A stretch of 64,000 nucleotides of DNA from Augochlora pura (lineage: Eukaryota; Arthropoda; Insecta; Hymenoptera; Halictidae): NCBI RefSeq assembly GCF_028453695.1, contig NC_135777.1, positions 20,670,796 through 20,734,795 on the forward strand, read 5' to 3'. The position numbers and the translations under genes were made by a program. The notes beneath the pieces were generated by a model. It searched no databases and was not told the origin of the DNA. It saw nothing but the letters and a program-made list of their open reading frames with translations. Of the stretch, positions 12,042-24,153 are shown piece by piece. Every line of letters starts with the position of its first letter. Position 1 is the first letter of the stretch.

Positions 12042-14277
12042 GTTGTTACGCCGGGGTTGTTGCAGCACGACCACGTTGTTTTCGGCCGGCGAGAGCCCTC
12101 GATTTCCGCGGCCGGTAAAGCGCGGCTCACTTGACGCGAAATAATCCGCAGCCGCAACAAATAATCCTGGAATGCGTCGGGAATTATCCTTGCCGCAGCC
12201 TCGGGATTATCTGGCGTGAAACGAATTATTTGACGGTGTACCGAGCTATTTGACGTTAACCAGGATAATTCGGCCGGGGCCAGATTATCTGAACCGCGAG
12301 ATGGACAAACAAGCGGAATTCTCGACCGACCGGACCGGCCGCCCGGGCCGACCATGCCCGGCGCCGGATCCGCGATCGCGCCGACAGGTCTGCTTAGCGA
12401 AGAAGCGAAATGGGCGACGGCTTTTTCCGGCGCGTCGCGACGGCGCGCAGTGGTTGAAAAGCCTGAAATCGTGGACGAATCCCTAAAAATCGAAGTTGTC
12501 GGAGGGGGAGTTTTTGACTTACGAATTGATTACTTTAATAATTACTCCGTATGATGAGAAAAACCAAATGACCCATACTTTTATACCCGAATGGCAATTT
12601 CACCTCGAACTTCGAGTTCCTCGGGCAGCCATTACTCGTGAGCGACAGTACGAAGTACATATTGCGAAGCTTACAACTTTCGGTAGAAGTTCTTTTTTTG
12701 AATTGTAAAAATTGGATATTGTTCCTGGTGATAAGTACAACATTTTCTAAGGCTAACGTATCAGGAATTGTCAACTGTTAAATTAGTAAATCGATAAATT
12801 GTAAAATCAAATTATAAGAGCAAATGGAATTCATTTACTTTACTGTCACAGTCAAAACTTTTGCGGCCTATGATGGCCTGCGATTAAACTTACAGGATCC
12901 ATAGTTTATAGTTTCATCTAGTAGCACTGAAAAAATTGGCTGCATAAGTTTGCATACTTTTTATTTATAGCCCTTTTTGTAAATCAATGTATAGTATATT
13001 CTCTCGCGAGAGTATTCAAAAACAGAATAACTTTTTAGTGCCAAATTACTTAAATGGTTTTGAGATATCAGAAAAACCACATTATTAGTCAATGTTAAAA
13101 ATTATTTGGAAGAAAAATGAAATTTGTTATATTGAACAACCGCGGGTCCTGTTTCGCATAACGGCACAGAATCCGGCCGGGTCTTCACGAGAATGCTCCG
13201 ATATCAAAACCCCGATTGTATGACAATCGAAATTCTTCGACTATGCTACGACAAAATTGTTCGCTTTAATATCGACGTTCTTCCACTGTTCTATCAAAAT
13301 TCTTTCGTTTTAAGACGCCCCCTCGAACGTAGCTATATAAAATATGCCGGTTTGGGTGCTTCGTTCATTTTTAAGGGGCACATTTTATACCCAGAAAGAA
13401 CTTTAAAGATTTACAGCATCTGAACAGGGGCGAGTTAAAAATTTACTACTGTTGGATACATTTTGTACTCCCCCCCGGAAATGTAACAACAAGTCTGAGA
13501 ATAAAATGGAGAGGCGAAGAAGTGCATGTAAGAAACGAAACTGTATTTGGAAATGTAGCAGTAAAGGAAATGTAATCAGCGGAGTTAAGATGCATTTCTA
13601 AAGAAGAGTAAATGATTATAGCACGGCAGTGAGGATAACCTATAAATCTACAAATATTTTATACTACTGAATAATATCAATTATTTTAAAAGAACAAAGA
13701 GATGTAAGTTTAAAAAACGTACTCGTCTGTTATTAGATGTAAAAACGATTACTTAGTCAATTATTTAATTAAATAGGAACGAACGTTGGCGCTTTGCTGT
13801 ATAAATGTCGCAAAAGTCGGGGGTTGTCTTCGAGCCCGGTGGAACCAATGACAGCGTCACCGATACGTACACAGCATCCAATAACGGTCCAGTGGGCCAG
13901 CGAGCCGTGATGTTCCAAATTGACGTCAATATATTTCAAATAGAACAATTATCTCGACATCTTGTTTGATAAATATATCGTGTACAGCGCGCTATGTTGA
14001 CGAGCGATGCCGCACGCGTTATTCCAGCCTCGCAGGGTTCTGATTTTCAACGAAAACAACCGACGACGAGGAAACCTGTTCTTCGGTATTCAACGTCCTC
14101 CGGAAAACGAAGCACGCGAGCAGGACTCGTCAACCTTCTCCACTCTCTTCTCCGAACAACGTCTTCGGACATTTTCATCGACCGCGATCCAGGACGGAAT
14201 TAACAAATTAATCAACCGTCCGCGACAAAAGGAACGGGCCGTCGCCGGTATTTTCCCGCGCGCGCCAGTATCCACGG

Positions 14278-14585
14278 TTAACCCTTTCGGTACGAGCGTC
14301 GGATATATCCGGCATCCATGTGACGACCGGTATGGACGAGCGCCGGATATATACGGCGTCCACGTGCTACCTTGTATAACTAACAGAATTCCATATCTGT
14401 TAATATTAAAGCTGGAAGCAACATTTTTTGTATAAAAAAAGCACTGTTTCATTGCTCATAGTTTTTATTTAACGCTTAGGACAATCTTTATATAAATGAG
14501 GTCTGGCCGTGCGTGAATTTTCAGCGCAGCGCCTCGTATAGTAAAAATGCCACGACGGATAGAGCGTTCGTACCGAATGGGTTAA
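14278..14585. mobile_element. TTAA-flanked inverted-repeat element (piggyBac-type MITE), family 1
   Basis: Left end TTAACCCTTTCGGTACGA and right end TCGTACCGAATGGGTTAA match the copy at 1505-1859, with one change in the right repeat. The left arm carries a direct duplication of about 45 bases: GAGCGYCGGATATATMCGGC occurs twice, at about 14295 and 14339. The arm also contains GGAAGCAACATTTTTTG, shared in reverse with the fragment at 11.05-11.16 kb. Confidence 0.85.
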
Positions 14586-15848
14586 ACGAAGCCAAACCGT
14601 CGGACGCGGCGAGTTTATCAGAACATAACTAGCAAAGCAAGTAGTCAGGCATTCGTGAAATTTATATGAACCGTGTCCCGGGAACAGGAAAGATCAGCCG
14701 AACGGTCGCGCCGCGGGGCCGGGGCCACACTTCCACATCGGATAGTTCCGCAAGAAAGTTTATAATTGGTTACCCGACGGAGTACGGTATAATTTTCTCG
14801 GAGTCTAAAATTTCCTGTTTGGATGCTAATGCAGTCCGAGCCGGTGCTCCAGGTGCGGTGAATCCTTAACGAAATAGATTTCTTCGGTGTTAACGCGCCC
14901 TCCCCACCCCTCTCCCCTTCCCCTCCCCACCCCCGGAAGTACGCCACGTCGACCAGGAATTATAGTTTTATACCGGGCCTATGTACCAGACGCAACCGCC
15001 TCCCCTCGCTTTAACCATCCTCGTCACGGACACGGGGGCCGGGAGTATATTAAATCAATTAACCCACGCGCGAACGGCCAATGCAAATAACTCAATTTGG
15101 TAATATGAATACGGGAGCGTACCTTAGGACCGCGCTCGCGCGCGCGCGCGGCCTGCCGGTCGAACCGCCGGTATTTTGCCGGGTGCGTGCGTTTAGAACG
15201 AATACATGTACTTGCGCTTTGACCGTTCAATATTGACGATTGCCCGATAATTATTATTAATTTGCGCACAAACAACCGGCGAAGTTGCTGCGGGACCTTT
15301 CATAACGACGTTTGAATGACAGTACGGCGAAATGGCCGGGACGCTGCCGGGGCCTGATCTTTTCCAAATCGCGCGCAACCGGAATTTCCAAAGCGAAAGT
15401 GGACGCGCGAGGTTTTAACCAAAGTATGTTACACGCGGATTTTGTTCTACATGTATGTTGCAAGTACATTGATGATTTTATTTTATTTATTTTTATTTAT
15501 TTATTTTATTTATTTTTATTTTGGATTAATTTTGATATCTACGAAGCAATTCTGTGGTAAAAATAATTTTGAAATGCATTACAGTAATTTGAACGACGCT
15601 AAGTCTCGAGTGCTAAGGTTTAATAGTCTAATTATGAAATCTACTTGTTCAAACATTTTTAAATTTCCAAAAAATAGAAAAAGTCGAGCTAAAAGATTTT
15701 ACGTCTCAACCTGACTTCTGTCTTCTATATTTTAAACGCTATAGATTCCTGTGAGATCTATATATGCACGACAGCTGTTCGGTTACCAAAAAAGTGACAA
15801 AAGCAGTCTAAAAAATTATACAGCTTATCCAAAGGCTGCACTGTACAT

Positions 15849-16073
15849 TTAACCCTTTGCACTCGCGTGGTGACTCTGAGGCACCACTACATTTCAAAAT
15901 AATTTTTGTAACAATAAGGTTTAGATCGTGAAGTAGTAAAACTGTTGGGAGGAGTCGCAAGAATAAATTTTCTATGCATAAAAATTGATTTTGTTAAGTA
16001 GAGTGGAAATACCACGAATCAGAAAAATTAATTCAGATTTACAGTTAAAATGGCTCCGAGTGCAAAGGGTTAA
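15849..16073. mobile_element. TTAA-flanked inverted-repeat element (MITE), family 2
   Basis: TTAACCCTTTGCACTCG at the left and CGAGTGCAAAGGGTTAA at the right are perfect inverted copies. The interior is 225 bp, AT-rich and non-coding. It ends four bases from the read-through stop of the Beat exon 5 frame. A second copy at 46904-47396 is interrupted by another element. Confidence 0.88.
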
Positions 16074-16076
16074 AGA

Positions 16077-16405
16077 CTAAAATCTGTACAGAGTACGGGC
16101 TATGAAAAGGTTGCAAGTTGCTAACCTGCGAAAAGATTGCGATGCTTTAAGAAAACCAAAGATTACGGGTTCCATAGGAGAGACAGTGGCTAAGCAAAAC
16201 GGTAAAGTCATGGAACAGATCGCGAATGCCTCGAAAACAGGATCAAACTCATAAGAGGCACTCGAGGGACAGTTGAGCGGTGTGTTAGGGGTCGAGTGGG
16301 CCAAGTATCTAAAACCGCCGTGGGCGGGCAAATACCGCGGACGAGGGGGGGGGGTCCCCTGCGCGGCTCCACCGGGAGCATATAATAAACAAAAGCTCTC
16401 GTTAC
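16077..16405 (-). other. Possible read-through C-terminal extension of Beat exon 5
   Basis: Beyond the exon 5 donor the Beat frame stays open for about 109 more codons before a TAG at 16077-16079. The conceptual extension contains a rather hydrophobic segment (around EAFAICSMTLPFCLATV) that could act as a membrane or GPI-type tail, which some Beat proteins have. No homology could be recognised, and a poly-G run (16345-16354) lies inside, so this may simply be intron sequence with a chance open frame. On the minus strand, several overlapping AATAAA signals lie about 550 bases downstream (15478-15525). Confidence 0.3.
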
Positions 16406-16715
16406 CTTTCACTCCGACGTGTCCGTCGGGCTTCTTCTGTCCGGTCTGGAAGTTCGGGGGCGGTTGCACATAGTTGTTGCCGACGATGGTCGCCGCGGGC
16501 TCGTAGTGTATCACCCTGGGCCTGTCCTCCTCGGTGCTGACCTCGGTGCTCTGCCAGTAGATGTCGTGTATGGACGCGCTGCACCGCACCTTCAGCTTGC
16601 CCTCCGCGTTGAAGTGGTCGTGCGTAACGCTGAACTGAAGGCCGATCTGGGAGATCTGCCACTCGGACTCGTTGGTGTCGAGGGGTGTGTACGTGCGGAC
16701 GTAGAACTTCGGCGG
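16406..16715 (-). CDS. beat: Beat gene exon 5 (second half of Ig domain 2 and tail)
   Basis: Acceptor CACGTGCAG ends at 16716. The exon encodes residues 173-275. It carries the second cysteine of Ig domain 2 (Cys217, in LKVRCSA), the HDIYWQSTE block typical of Beat domain 2, a charged EEDRP segment and then a Pro/Gln/Gly-rich stalk. A good donor (AAAG then GTAACG at 16405) would end the exon in phase 1. If that donor is skipped, the same frame continues to a stop at 16077-16079. The end given here is the donor position. Confidence 0.93.
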
Positions 16716-19700
16716 CTGCACGTGGCGCGCGCGCGCGGACACAGCAGCAACACACATCACGAGCGTCACCGCAGAGCATGCCGTGGCGCCGGGCGGCGCG
16801 GCAAGAGCATTGCGATAGAGATCGGTTAAAGAGCCGGAATCCCGGTGATCACGCGGAACGCCTGTTAAAATTCCCCCGGCCACCGCCAAAGCCGACACAC
16901 CGTCAGCCCCGCACGTTTCCGCAGGGACAACGGGACCGCGCGCACGCCGACGGCGACTTAATTCCGCTAATTAATTCGGTGAATTAAACCGCCGCCGCCG
17001 CCGCCGCCGCCGCCGGGCGACGTTTTAAAGGACAAATTTCCACGATTAATCGGACCTTCCGGTCGCCGGAGCGTCGAACTCCGCTCCCTACCCCTCGCAG
17101 CAGCTAATCTCGCTTGTTCGACGTTTAAGGATTGTTGCCTCAACCTTTGCGGCGGCGTCTACCCTTCCGCCCGAACCCACGGCTGTTTTCCCATTAAACG
17201 TCACGGCCGAGATTACGGGTTTTCCCGATGGCTTTTTCAGACGGCGGTGCTTCGGAATCGATGGGTTACGCGCGGTTCGGTAATTCGCCGTGGAAATTTT
17301 AGTCGGTGATATCCGAGCCACTACGGAACGGCGGACCGGTCTTAGGATGGAGATGGGGCTGTTAATTTGGTCGGGTTGAACGCGTCCGGGATTGGCTCGG
17401 GGTTAACCGAAAGAGTAGAAATTAATTGACGAAGGGTGTGTTATTGCGTGTAACGAGGCAACAAGCCTCGAGCGGCTTCTAGTTATGCGAATTACTTGCG
17501 TTTCGTTGCAACGCGAACAACAAATCATTCGGTCGTATCATTTGGCCGAGATACTTTAATATTTTCGCTGCTATAATTAAGGGAATAATATGCGATCGAT
17601 GTTTAAATAGGTGAAATAACGCTCCGGCGTGGCTCGCGATCAATTACGGGATCTTTCGACGGTGACGTACGCCGGCGCGAACGCGACCCGGTAAGAAATA
17701 TCCGCCGCTAATTGTTGATTCGATTAGAATTTTATCGCGCGCCCGGTCTTTTTTATAGCGCGCGTCATCGGCTATTTTTTTTTTTGTTCCGGCGCAGAGT
17801 TTCGCAATACCGAAACGGATTTATACAGGGTGATCCTACGAACTGGGACGGCTATAACTCTTTGCCGAATGGGGGGATAGAAAAAAATTGGCGGGCAAAC
17901 AGAGTTACGTTCTGAAACACAATTCTAACGGGCCGGAAAAGTTTTTTTTCGTAGGACAGCCGTGAAAAAATTCCAATTGGCTCGTCGCGTCGACGGAAGC
18001 TACGGGCGGCCGACGGAAAGACGTGAAATCTCATGAAAATGAATCGTTTAGTCGCGGGAAATTTATCCGTCGCCGCCATGACAGCTGGTCGAACGCGCGC
18101 GAGAGCGCACGGTCCGCTCTAATTTTCTAAATAACTGAACGTAGACGGTGGGGGGGAGGGAAATTCGGTCGTCGAGGTAAATTAAACCGCGCGACGGCGG
18201 AACTTCGGGATATAAAGAGACAAAGGTGCGCGGGGAAACGACGGTGAATCCACGACGATGCAAATATACGTGCCTCTCTATACGACGGAAAGTGTTTTCC
18301 TCACAAAGGACAACAAACTTCGTCGCTAATGTCTGAATTTCCGCGGGATACCCGATGGAACAATATTTGGACCCGCATAAGGTTGATGCGTAAGACCGGA
18401 AAAATCGTTCGTACCGCGTCGCGGTAAAATCCCGCATCGACTAACGAGAGCTTGTACCCAAGCTGTTATTCGAGGCGACGCCACCTTTGCCGGAAACGCA
18501 ATATTTCCTTCCTTTTCCAAATAACAGGCTTGTTTTAAGAGCAAGCTACTTCCCCGACGCCGCATTATGCCCGCTTCATAATCCGTGCGAAGACTAACAA
18601 GACAACCTTGGCGACCGATACACGTCGATTTTAATGAAACCTACGTAATCCTAATCCCGATAAATGTATAGTGTCTTGTGACAGTGACGAGATTGGATTT
18701 ATTTAAACTTCCTACGATTTCTACGATTGCGCAATCTAAAATTTTATTGTAAAAATATATTCACAATAGTTATGCCCATCTTGAAATTTAACACTAATTT
18801 TACAGATCATTTTGACACGTTTTAAATTGTTTAATATACTATAGCTAGGGGCAATTAATTCTATAAAGTTTCTTAATTTTAAATTCAAAAAAGTTTTAAA
18901 GTTTATTAATTCAATAAAGTCAAAGCTACCATAAAAATTGCTACAAATCTAAATAATAGCTTATTATTTTTATATAGCACTATAAAACGGCTGCTTTTTG
19001 TAACTCCTTAAACCTATTATTACGAGAGAAATTTTAACCCTTTTATCCTACATATCTAAAAATAGTTCGAATAAAAGTTATATTGTGTCCCCGGACAAGT
19101 AAATTATTCGCGAAATTTTCTGGCAAAAAGTTACGTCTTCTGTCATCAAAATCGACGTGCAACAGTCAGTTTAAAAGCACAACAGATTGCGAAAGGTTGC
19201 CCCGTTCGTCTTGGAAAAATAAAACCTGGTGCCGCATCGGCGGAGAGATTAAAAGATAATTTCGCTAATAAAAGTAATCGAGGAAGGTTTAATTCGCGGC
19301 GGCCGTTAGAAGAAGCATGCATTTTTATTCGGTTGTTGCATAAATTCCCGTCGGCTTTCCATTAAACAGAGAGACAAATTCTCTGGTTCGTCCCGGGAAA
19401 AACTTTCGTTCGAAATGAAATTCTTAATACAATGCATAAAGATGAGCCGGCGAATACGGTGTGTGTGTGTGTGTGTGCGGCGACCGGGTTCAAACTTTTT
19501 ATATATAACGTCGGCCAGCTGTCTGCCGCGATTCTTGGTCAACAACCGCGAGCTTCCCGTCCCGTTAATATTTTTCCGTTGCGGCGGGAATGAATATCGG
19601 ACCGGCGAAAATTAATGTGGAATAGGTAGAACACGGCGTAGTTCACAACAAGTAGAAACAGCCAGAACTGGCCAGACATCGTGCTGGCCAACTGTCATGC

Positions 19701-22700
19701 ATAGTCGGGCGCGTGCTGCACGAATTTTACCCGCACATTTATCTCGACTCGCTTACGGCGTTTCGATACTTTTTGGGGACGACTACCCGCAACGGCTATT
19801 AAAAACTAATAAGAAATCTTTCATATTTTACCGAAACCATTTCAAATCGATTATTGGCGTCGCTATGGCTACAATCTTTGGGCAAAGCTATATTTAAATT
19901 ACAATCTTCCAATCGGATTATTTAATGAAATATTTATGCTTTTAGAATAATTTTCCAAGTCACATCGACCACCGGTTATTAGCGACTCAACATGAACATT
20001 GCTTTCATTATTTCGAAGGAAATTAGTCCCAGGACATTTATCATTTTATAACCCATCCTGTCATTTACACGGTTGGCATAATTAACACGTTCGCTATTGT
20101 CACCTGTTTCGATCGTGATTTTTGTAATTGAACTTTATAGATATATTTATTTTTATAGTGACCTATGGTAACCAAAGGAACAGAAATGTCTCTTTAAATA
20201 TTTTTGGGTACTTCGTCATTCCGAGGTTCGAAGATCGAAAATTATATAAATAAATAATATTTTCGATCTAGGGGCTTCTATTACTAGCCTGCCTATTTTA
20301 GATATTCATATAAAAGCTACAGATATAGATACATAATTTGTGTTATTAATATTATCCTATTTCTAAACGAAGAGTAATCATTTGCTATAAATAATGATTT
20401 AAAAAGTCAACGAAAAGAAGTCAATCTTCGATTTTTAAAAGATTATAAAATCTTTGCCGATAGTAGAAATTTTAGCAATAATTAATGAAAATTAAGTAAT
20501 TTATATCCGACCTGAATAATCTTGATCTAACACGATATAAATGAAAATTAATAAAATTAGCGTCAACTGGGCGAGCCAAGCATGATCGAACATAAGCGAC
20601 ATTGTCTAAACAAGCCCGATCTAATTAACGTGTTAATCCAAATCTAACCGAGACCTAACCTGTCCCGAGCTCAGCTACGCCAACACAAGAACAGTAATTA
20701 ACGCAATAAGTGTTTGCCGTTCGTTTGCATGATTTTCTATATCTAAATGGCCGCGCTGATTAACCGGAGATGAGATCCCACCTAAGTATCCCAGAAACCC
20801 GGCCCGTATTTCATCTGTTGCGGCCCGTCGCACGAAATATTAAAAAGCGCGACAAAAAAGTATCATTAACTTTCTGAAATTTACATTTTACGCTACGGTT
20901 TCAAGTAATAACTAGACTGCGTTACTTTATGCAGATTCCCATTTGCATAGATTATTTTTTTAAAATCCGAATGAGAGGAGATTGTCTTTTGTGCGAACGT
21001 AAGTAAGCTTGTAACAAACCGGAAGATGCTACGAACGCGTAAAAATTTGTATTAACGTTAACTTAAGGACAGATCCGCGCGTAACAGGTTGCAAACGGAT
21101 TTTACAAATCTGCTTATGGGATCGTTCGAAAAGCTAATCGACTCGCGAATTTTGAATTCGATCATTTGGCTCGTTATATGTAAATTATGGATTTTTATGG
21201 AAAAGAAAAATTTTTATCGTAAATTACAAAATATAAAAACCGAGTATCTTTTTTATTTCGTAAATAAGTTTATGAATTCAATTTGAAAAATTTCTTTTAA
21301 TCTCTCCGGTATTTTATATTTCAACTTTTCTGCCATAAGTACATAAAGTTCGTGGAATAGTTATAATTATTATAATTTTCTAAGTATTAGTAGCTATTAA
21401 TTTTGGTTGCATTTTTTGCTAGTTGGTCATAAGTTGCACATAAGTGGTGACTCTGACACTAAAATTGTTCTATCACGTGTCTCAAGACAATTTTTATACA
21501 AACAAAATTTAGATTTAAAAAATTATTAAATAATGAAACTATTGGTATATGGTATATCGTATAAAGGCTCCAATAAACAAACAATCAAATACAATTATAA
21601 ACAAAATACTTTCTTCCAATTTAAGACTACGCCTACGCATTCCAAAAGAAGTGGTATACCCCCATATCACCGATACCGTTCCAAAGAAAAAAGATCCCCA
21701 ACAATCGCCGGCGCACTTGTTACACGTGGATTCTCCCCTAAGCTTTTGTTTCCCCGCGGGCAAAGTACAAAACCTGCGGCTCGAATAGCGAGCGTGCTAA
21801 AGGCGGGCGTATCGCGTACAAGCCGAGGCATCCCCCTGAAAGAAAACTACTTTCCATTGGTTACCGTCACTTCTCAGCCTGTTTATCCGGTTTAAGCGGG
21901 CGCCGTCGCGCGCAACGGATTACTCGGCGGCGCGCCTAATAACCTAATAACCAACAGCCGGCAAAGTACAAGCTCCATCATTCCGGAGAGTTGTTGAAAC
22001 GCGTGCCGGCTTGCGGAAGGGTATAGCCGCGGCAAGGTGGTGTAGGGGTAGGTTTCGAGTCGAGGATCGGTTCGCGTCTTGCGGAAGCCAGGCGGAATTC
22101 ACAGACTCTGTTCCGCGCCCGGTTACATATATATATACATATACCAAACCCCGTACTTGTCGATCGTTGATGTACCAGGTGAGATTGGCCGCGGGTTTGC
22201 TCCGTCCGGATGTGCAGTTCAAACGTAACATATCGTCAATCCGGTATTTCCTCCTTAACCCGTGTATCGACGGCCCTTGAGAGGGTAATTCTGCGGAACA
22301 AGAGACGGTCGGGGTATATACAGGTATGGCGGAGGTGGGCCCCGGAAGTATGCGAGGCATGCTCGAAACACCGCTTTGACGTTCGGCTGGCCTGCCCGCC
22401 CGTGCACGTATTGCACGAAAAGGGAGGGAAAACTTTTCAAGATTCCCGGATACGCCGACATACCGATACACACTCTCTCTCTCTCCCTCTCTCTCTTTCT
22501 CTTTCATCTCCGTCTATCTCTGATACGGATTTCACTCTCTTTCTCTCTGCGAGCCTGATGAAAAATTCTTCTTTTATGCCTGGCAATTCGCGCTCGCGTT
22601 TCGATATCGGAGTAATGTATTCATAAGAGGGACACCATTGTCCCGGATTCTTTCAGTCGGCGAGCCGCGTCTAGCGCCCGTTGCGCCAAATATTTCGCCG

Positions 22701-23101
22701 ATCCGTGTGTATCCGAACCGTGCGTTTGATATTTCCGCCCCGAACCCCTCCCCCTTCCTCCTCCCCCCATTACCTAGCCCGTTTTCCGTGTCTCTGTACC
22801 CTCCTCCCCCCCACCTCCTATCTCTCCTGTTCGACTCTTTTCCCGGGCGCTCCTCCCCCCCTCCCCCCTCCCCGGTTCTTTGGTCGCGTGTAACCCGCGC
22901 GTATCGGCAAGAGAAAATTCACGCGCGCGCGATCAGCATCGCGACTGTGCCATAGTCAAACGACCGAGCCCCGGGACCGTCTGACGGTTCTTGGCCCGCG
23001 AACTTCGTTCACGGCGAACGGATAACGAGAAAGAGAAAGAAAGGGACGGAGATAAAGGTATAGAAAGAAAGACGGAGAGAGAGATAGAGAGAGATGAAGA
23101 A

Positions 23102-23134
<33 letters not shown>

Positions 23135-24118
23135 ATGAGAGTGAGAGAGATACCGGTTTCGGTTTGCGGAAGGATCCGCTCGCGCGCCCATCCCGTCCTA
23201 TCCCATCGCTTTTATGATCCGTAAGAGCCTCTTCAAGCTACCTGTTTTCGTTCCTCGTTTTTCCTCCGAGCCCCTTCCCTCCCACCCTCCGCTCCTTCCC
23301 CCTTTCTCCTGTTTTCCTCCTTTCCTTTTCGCCCCGTTTTCCTCGACCGCCCCCCCCCCCCCCCCCCCCCCCCCGCGCGCCTCGTTTCGACTTCTATGTA
23401 AAACATCCGAGCGACTACCGCAAGCATTCATCGGAGAACAAACACGGCGAAAAATACACGAGAACCTTTTTCCCTCCCGTAAAAACAAGAAGCATCCTAC
23501 GTTGATAAAACGAGGAAAGCCCACCTCCACCCTCTCTCTCTCTCTCTCTCTAGCTTTTTAACCCCACCTGGTTCTACCTGCTCGGACCCCGTCGCATCGG
23601 CTCTCTCTCTCTCTCTCTCTCTCTCGCTCTCGCTCTCTCTCTCTCTCGTCGTCCGCTTTTCCAGCACGGACAAGATTATACGACTGTTCTCCCGGAATTT
23701 CGGATTTGTTAAAAGCGAAACAGAATGCGCAAGATTTCGCGAGCTTCTCTGCGCCGAGTGTGCCGCGGCGTTTTCGTCGTGTGTTCGTTAAAAAAAGAGC
23801 TTGTCGGTGCGCGGAAACACGCGGGGGCCGTTTTATCAAAATACCGGCCACGGGCCGCGAACGATCGTCCGTGAAACTCCATATTACTGTCTCCGGAAAT
23901 TTTTACCGCGTAATTTCTCCGGCTGACCGTAAAATGTCGCGGGAATTCCGCGACGGTATCGTGGCCGGGTCTCGTGAGCGGAGAGACGCGCGAGGCCTCG
24001 AGGAGGGAAAATTAAGGATCGGCCGCCGATGGAACTCTTTCCCGCGAGCGACCCGTTCCGGAGATTTTTCCATCCGAGTTTTCGAATCGGGAGTCGAGAA
24101 AAGTTTTCGTGTCCCTGC

Positions 24119-24153
<35 letters not shown>

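Larger units (their letters stand above)
1..16076. other. Region below the last recognised Beat exon: downstream sequence or last intron
   Basis: No exon could be recognised with confidence here. A terminal Beat exon would need to start in phase 1 on the minus strand; none stood out by family similarity. The region holds TTAA elements (1505-1859, 7069-7268, 14278-14585, 15849-16073, partial at 11052-11156), a Tc1-like relic (10175-10460), a 27-bp minisatellite (about 8690-9488) and several microsatellites. GC-rich patches at 0.6-1.3, 4.0-5.3, 6.3-6.6, 11.3-12.5 and 14.0-15.2 kb have chance open frames only, as far as I can see. Confidence 0.6.
16716..22156 (-). other. Beat intron 4 (5.4 kb)
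   Basis: GC-rich near exon 5 with a (CCG)9 tract at 16989-17015, otherwise mostly AT-rich. It holds a short GT repeat at 19460-19477 and a degenerate half of a TTAA element near 21437-21530. No coding sequence recognised. Confidence 0.8.

Noticed and set aside
11876..12355. Thr/Ala-rich minus-strand frame followed by AATAAA, considered as the Beat terminal exon
   Set aside because: The Thr/Ala run comes from a hexamer/trinucleotide repeat, the phase 1 acceptor option gives an Arg-rich tail, and nothing resembles a Beat C-terminus.
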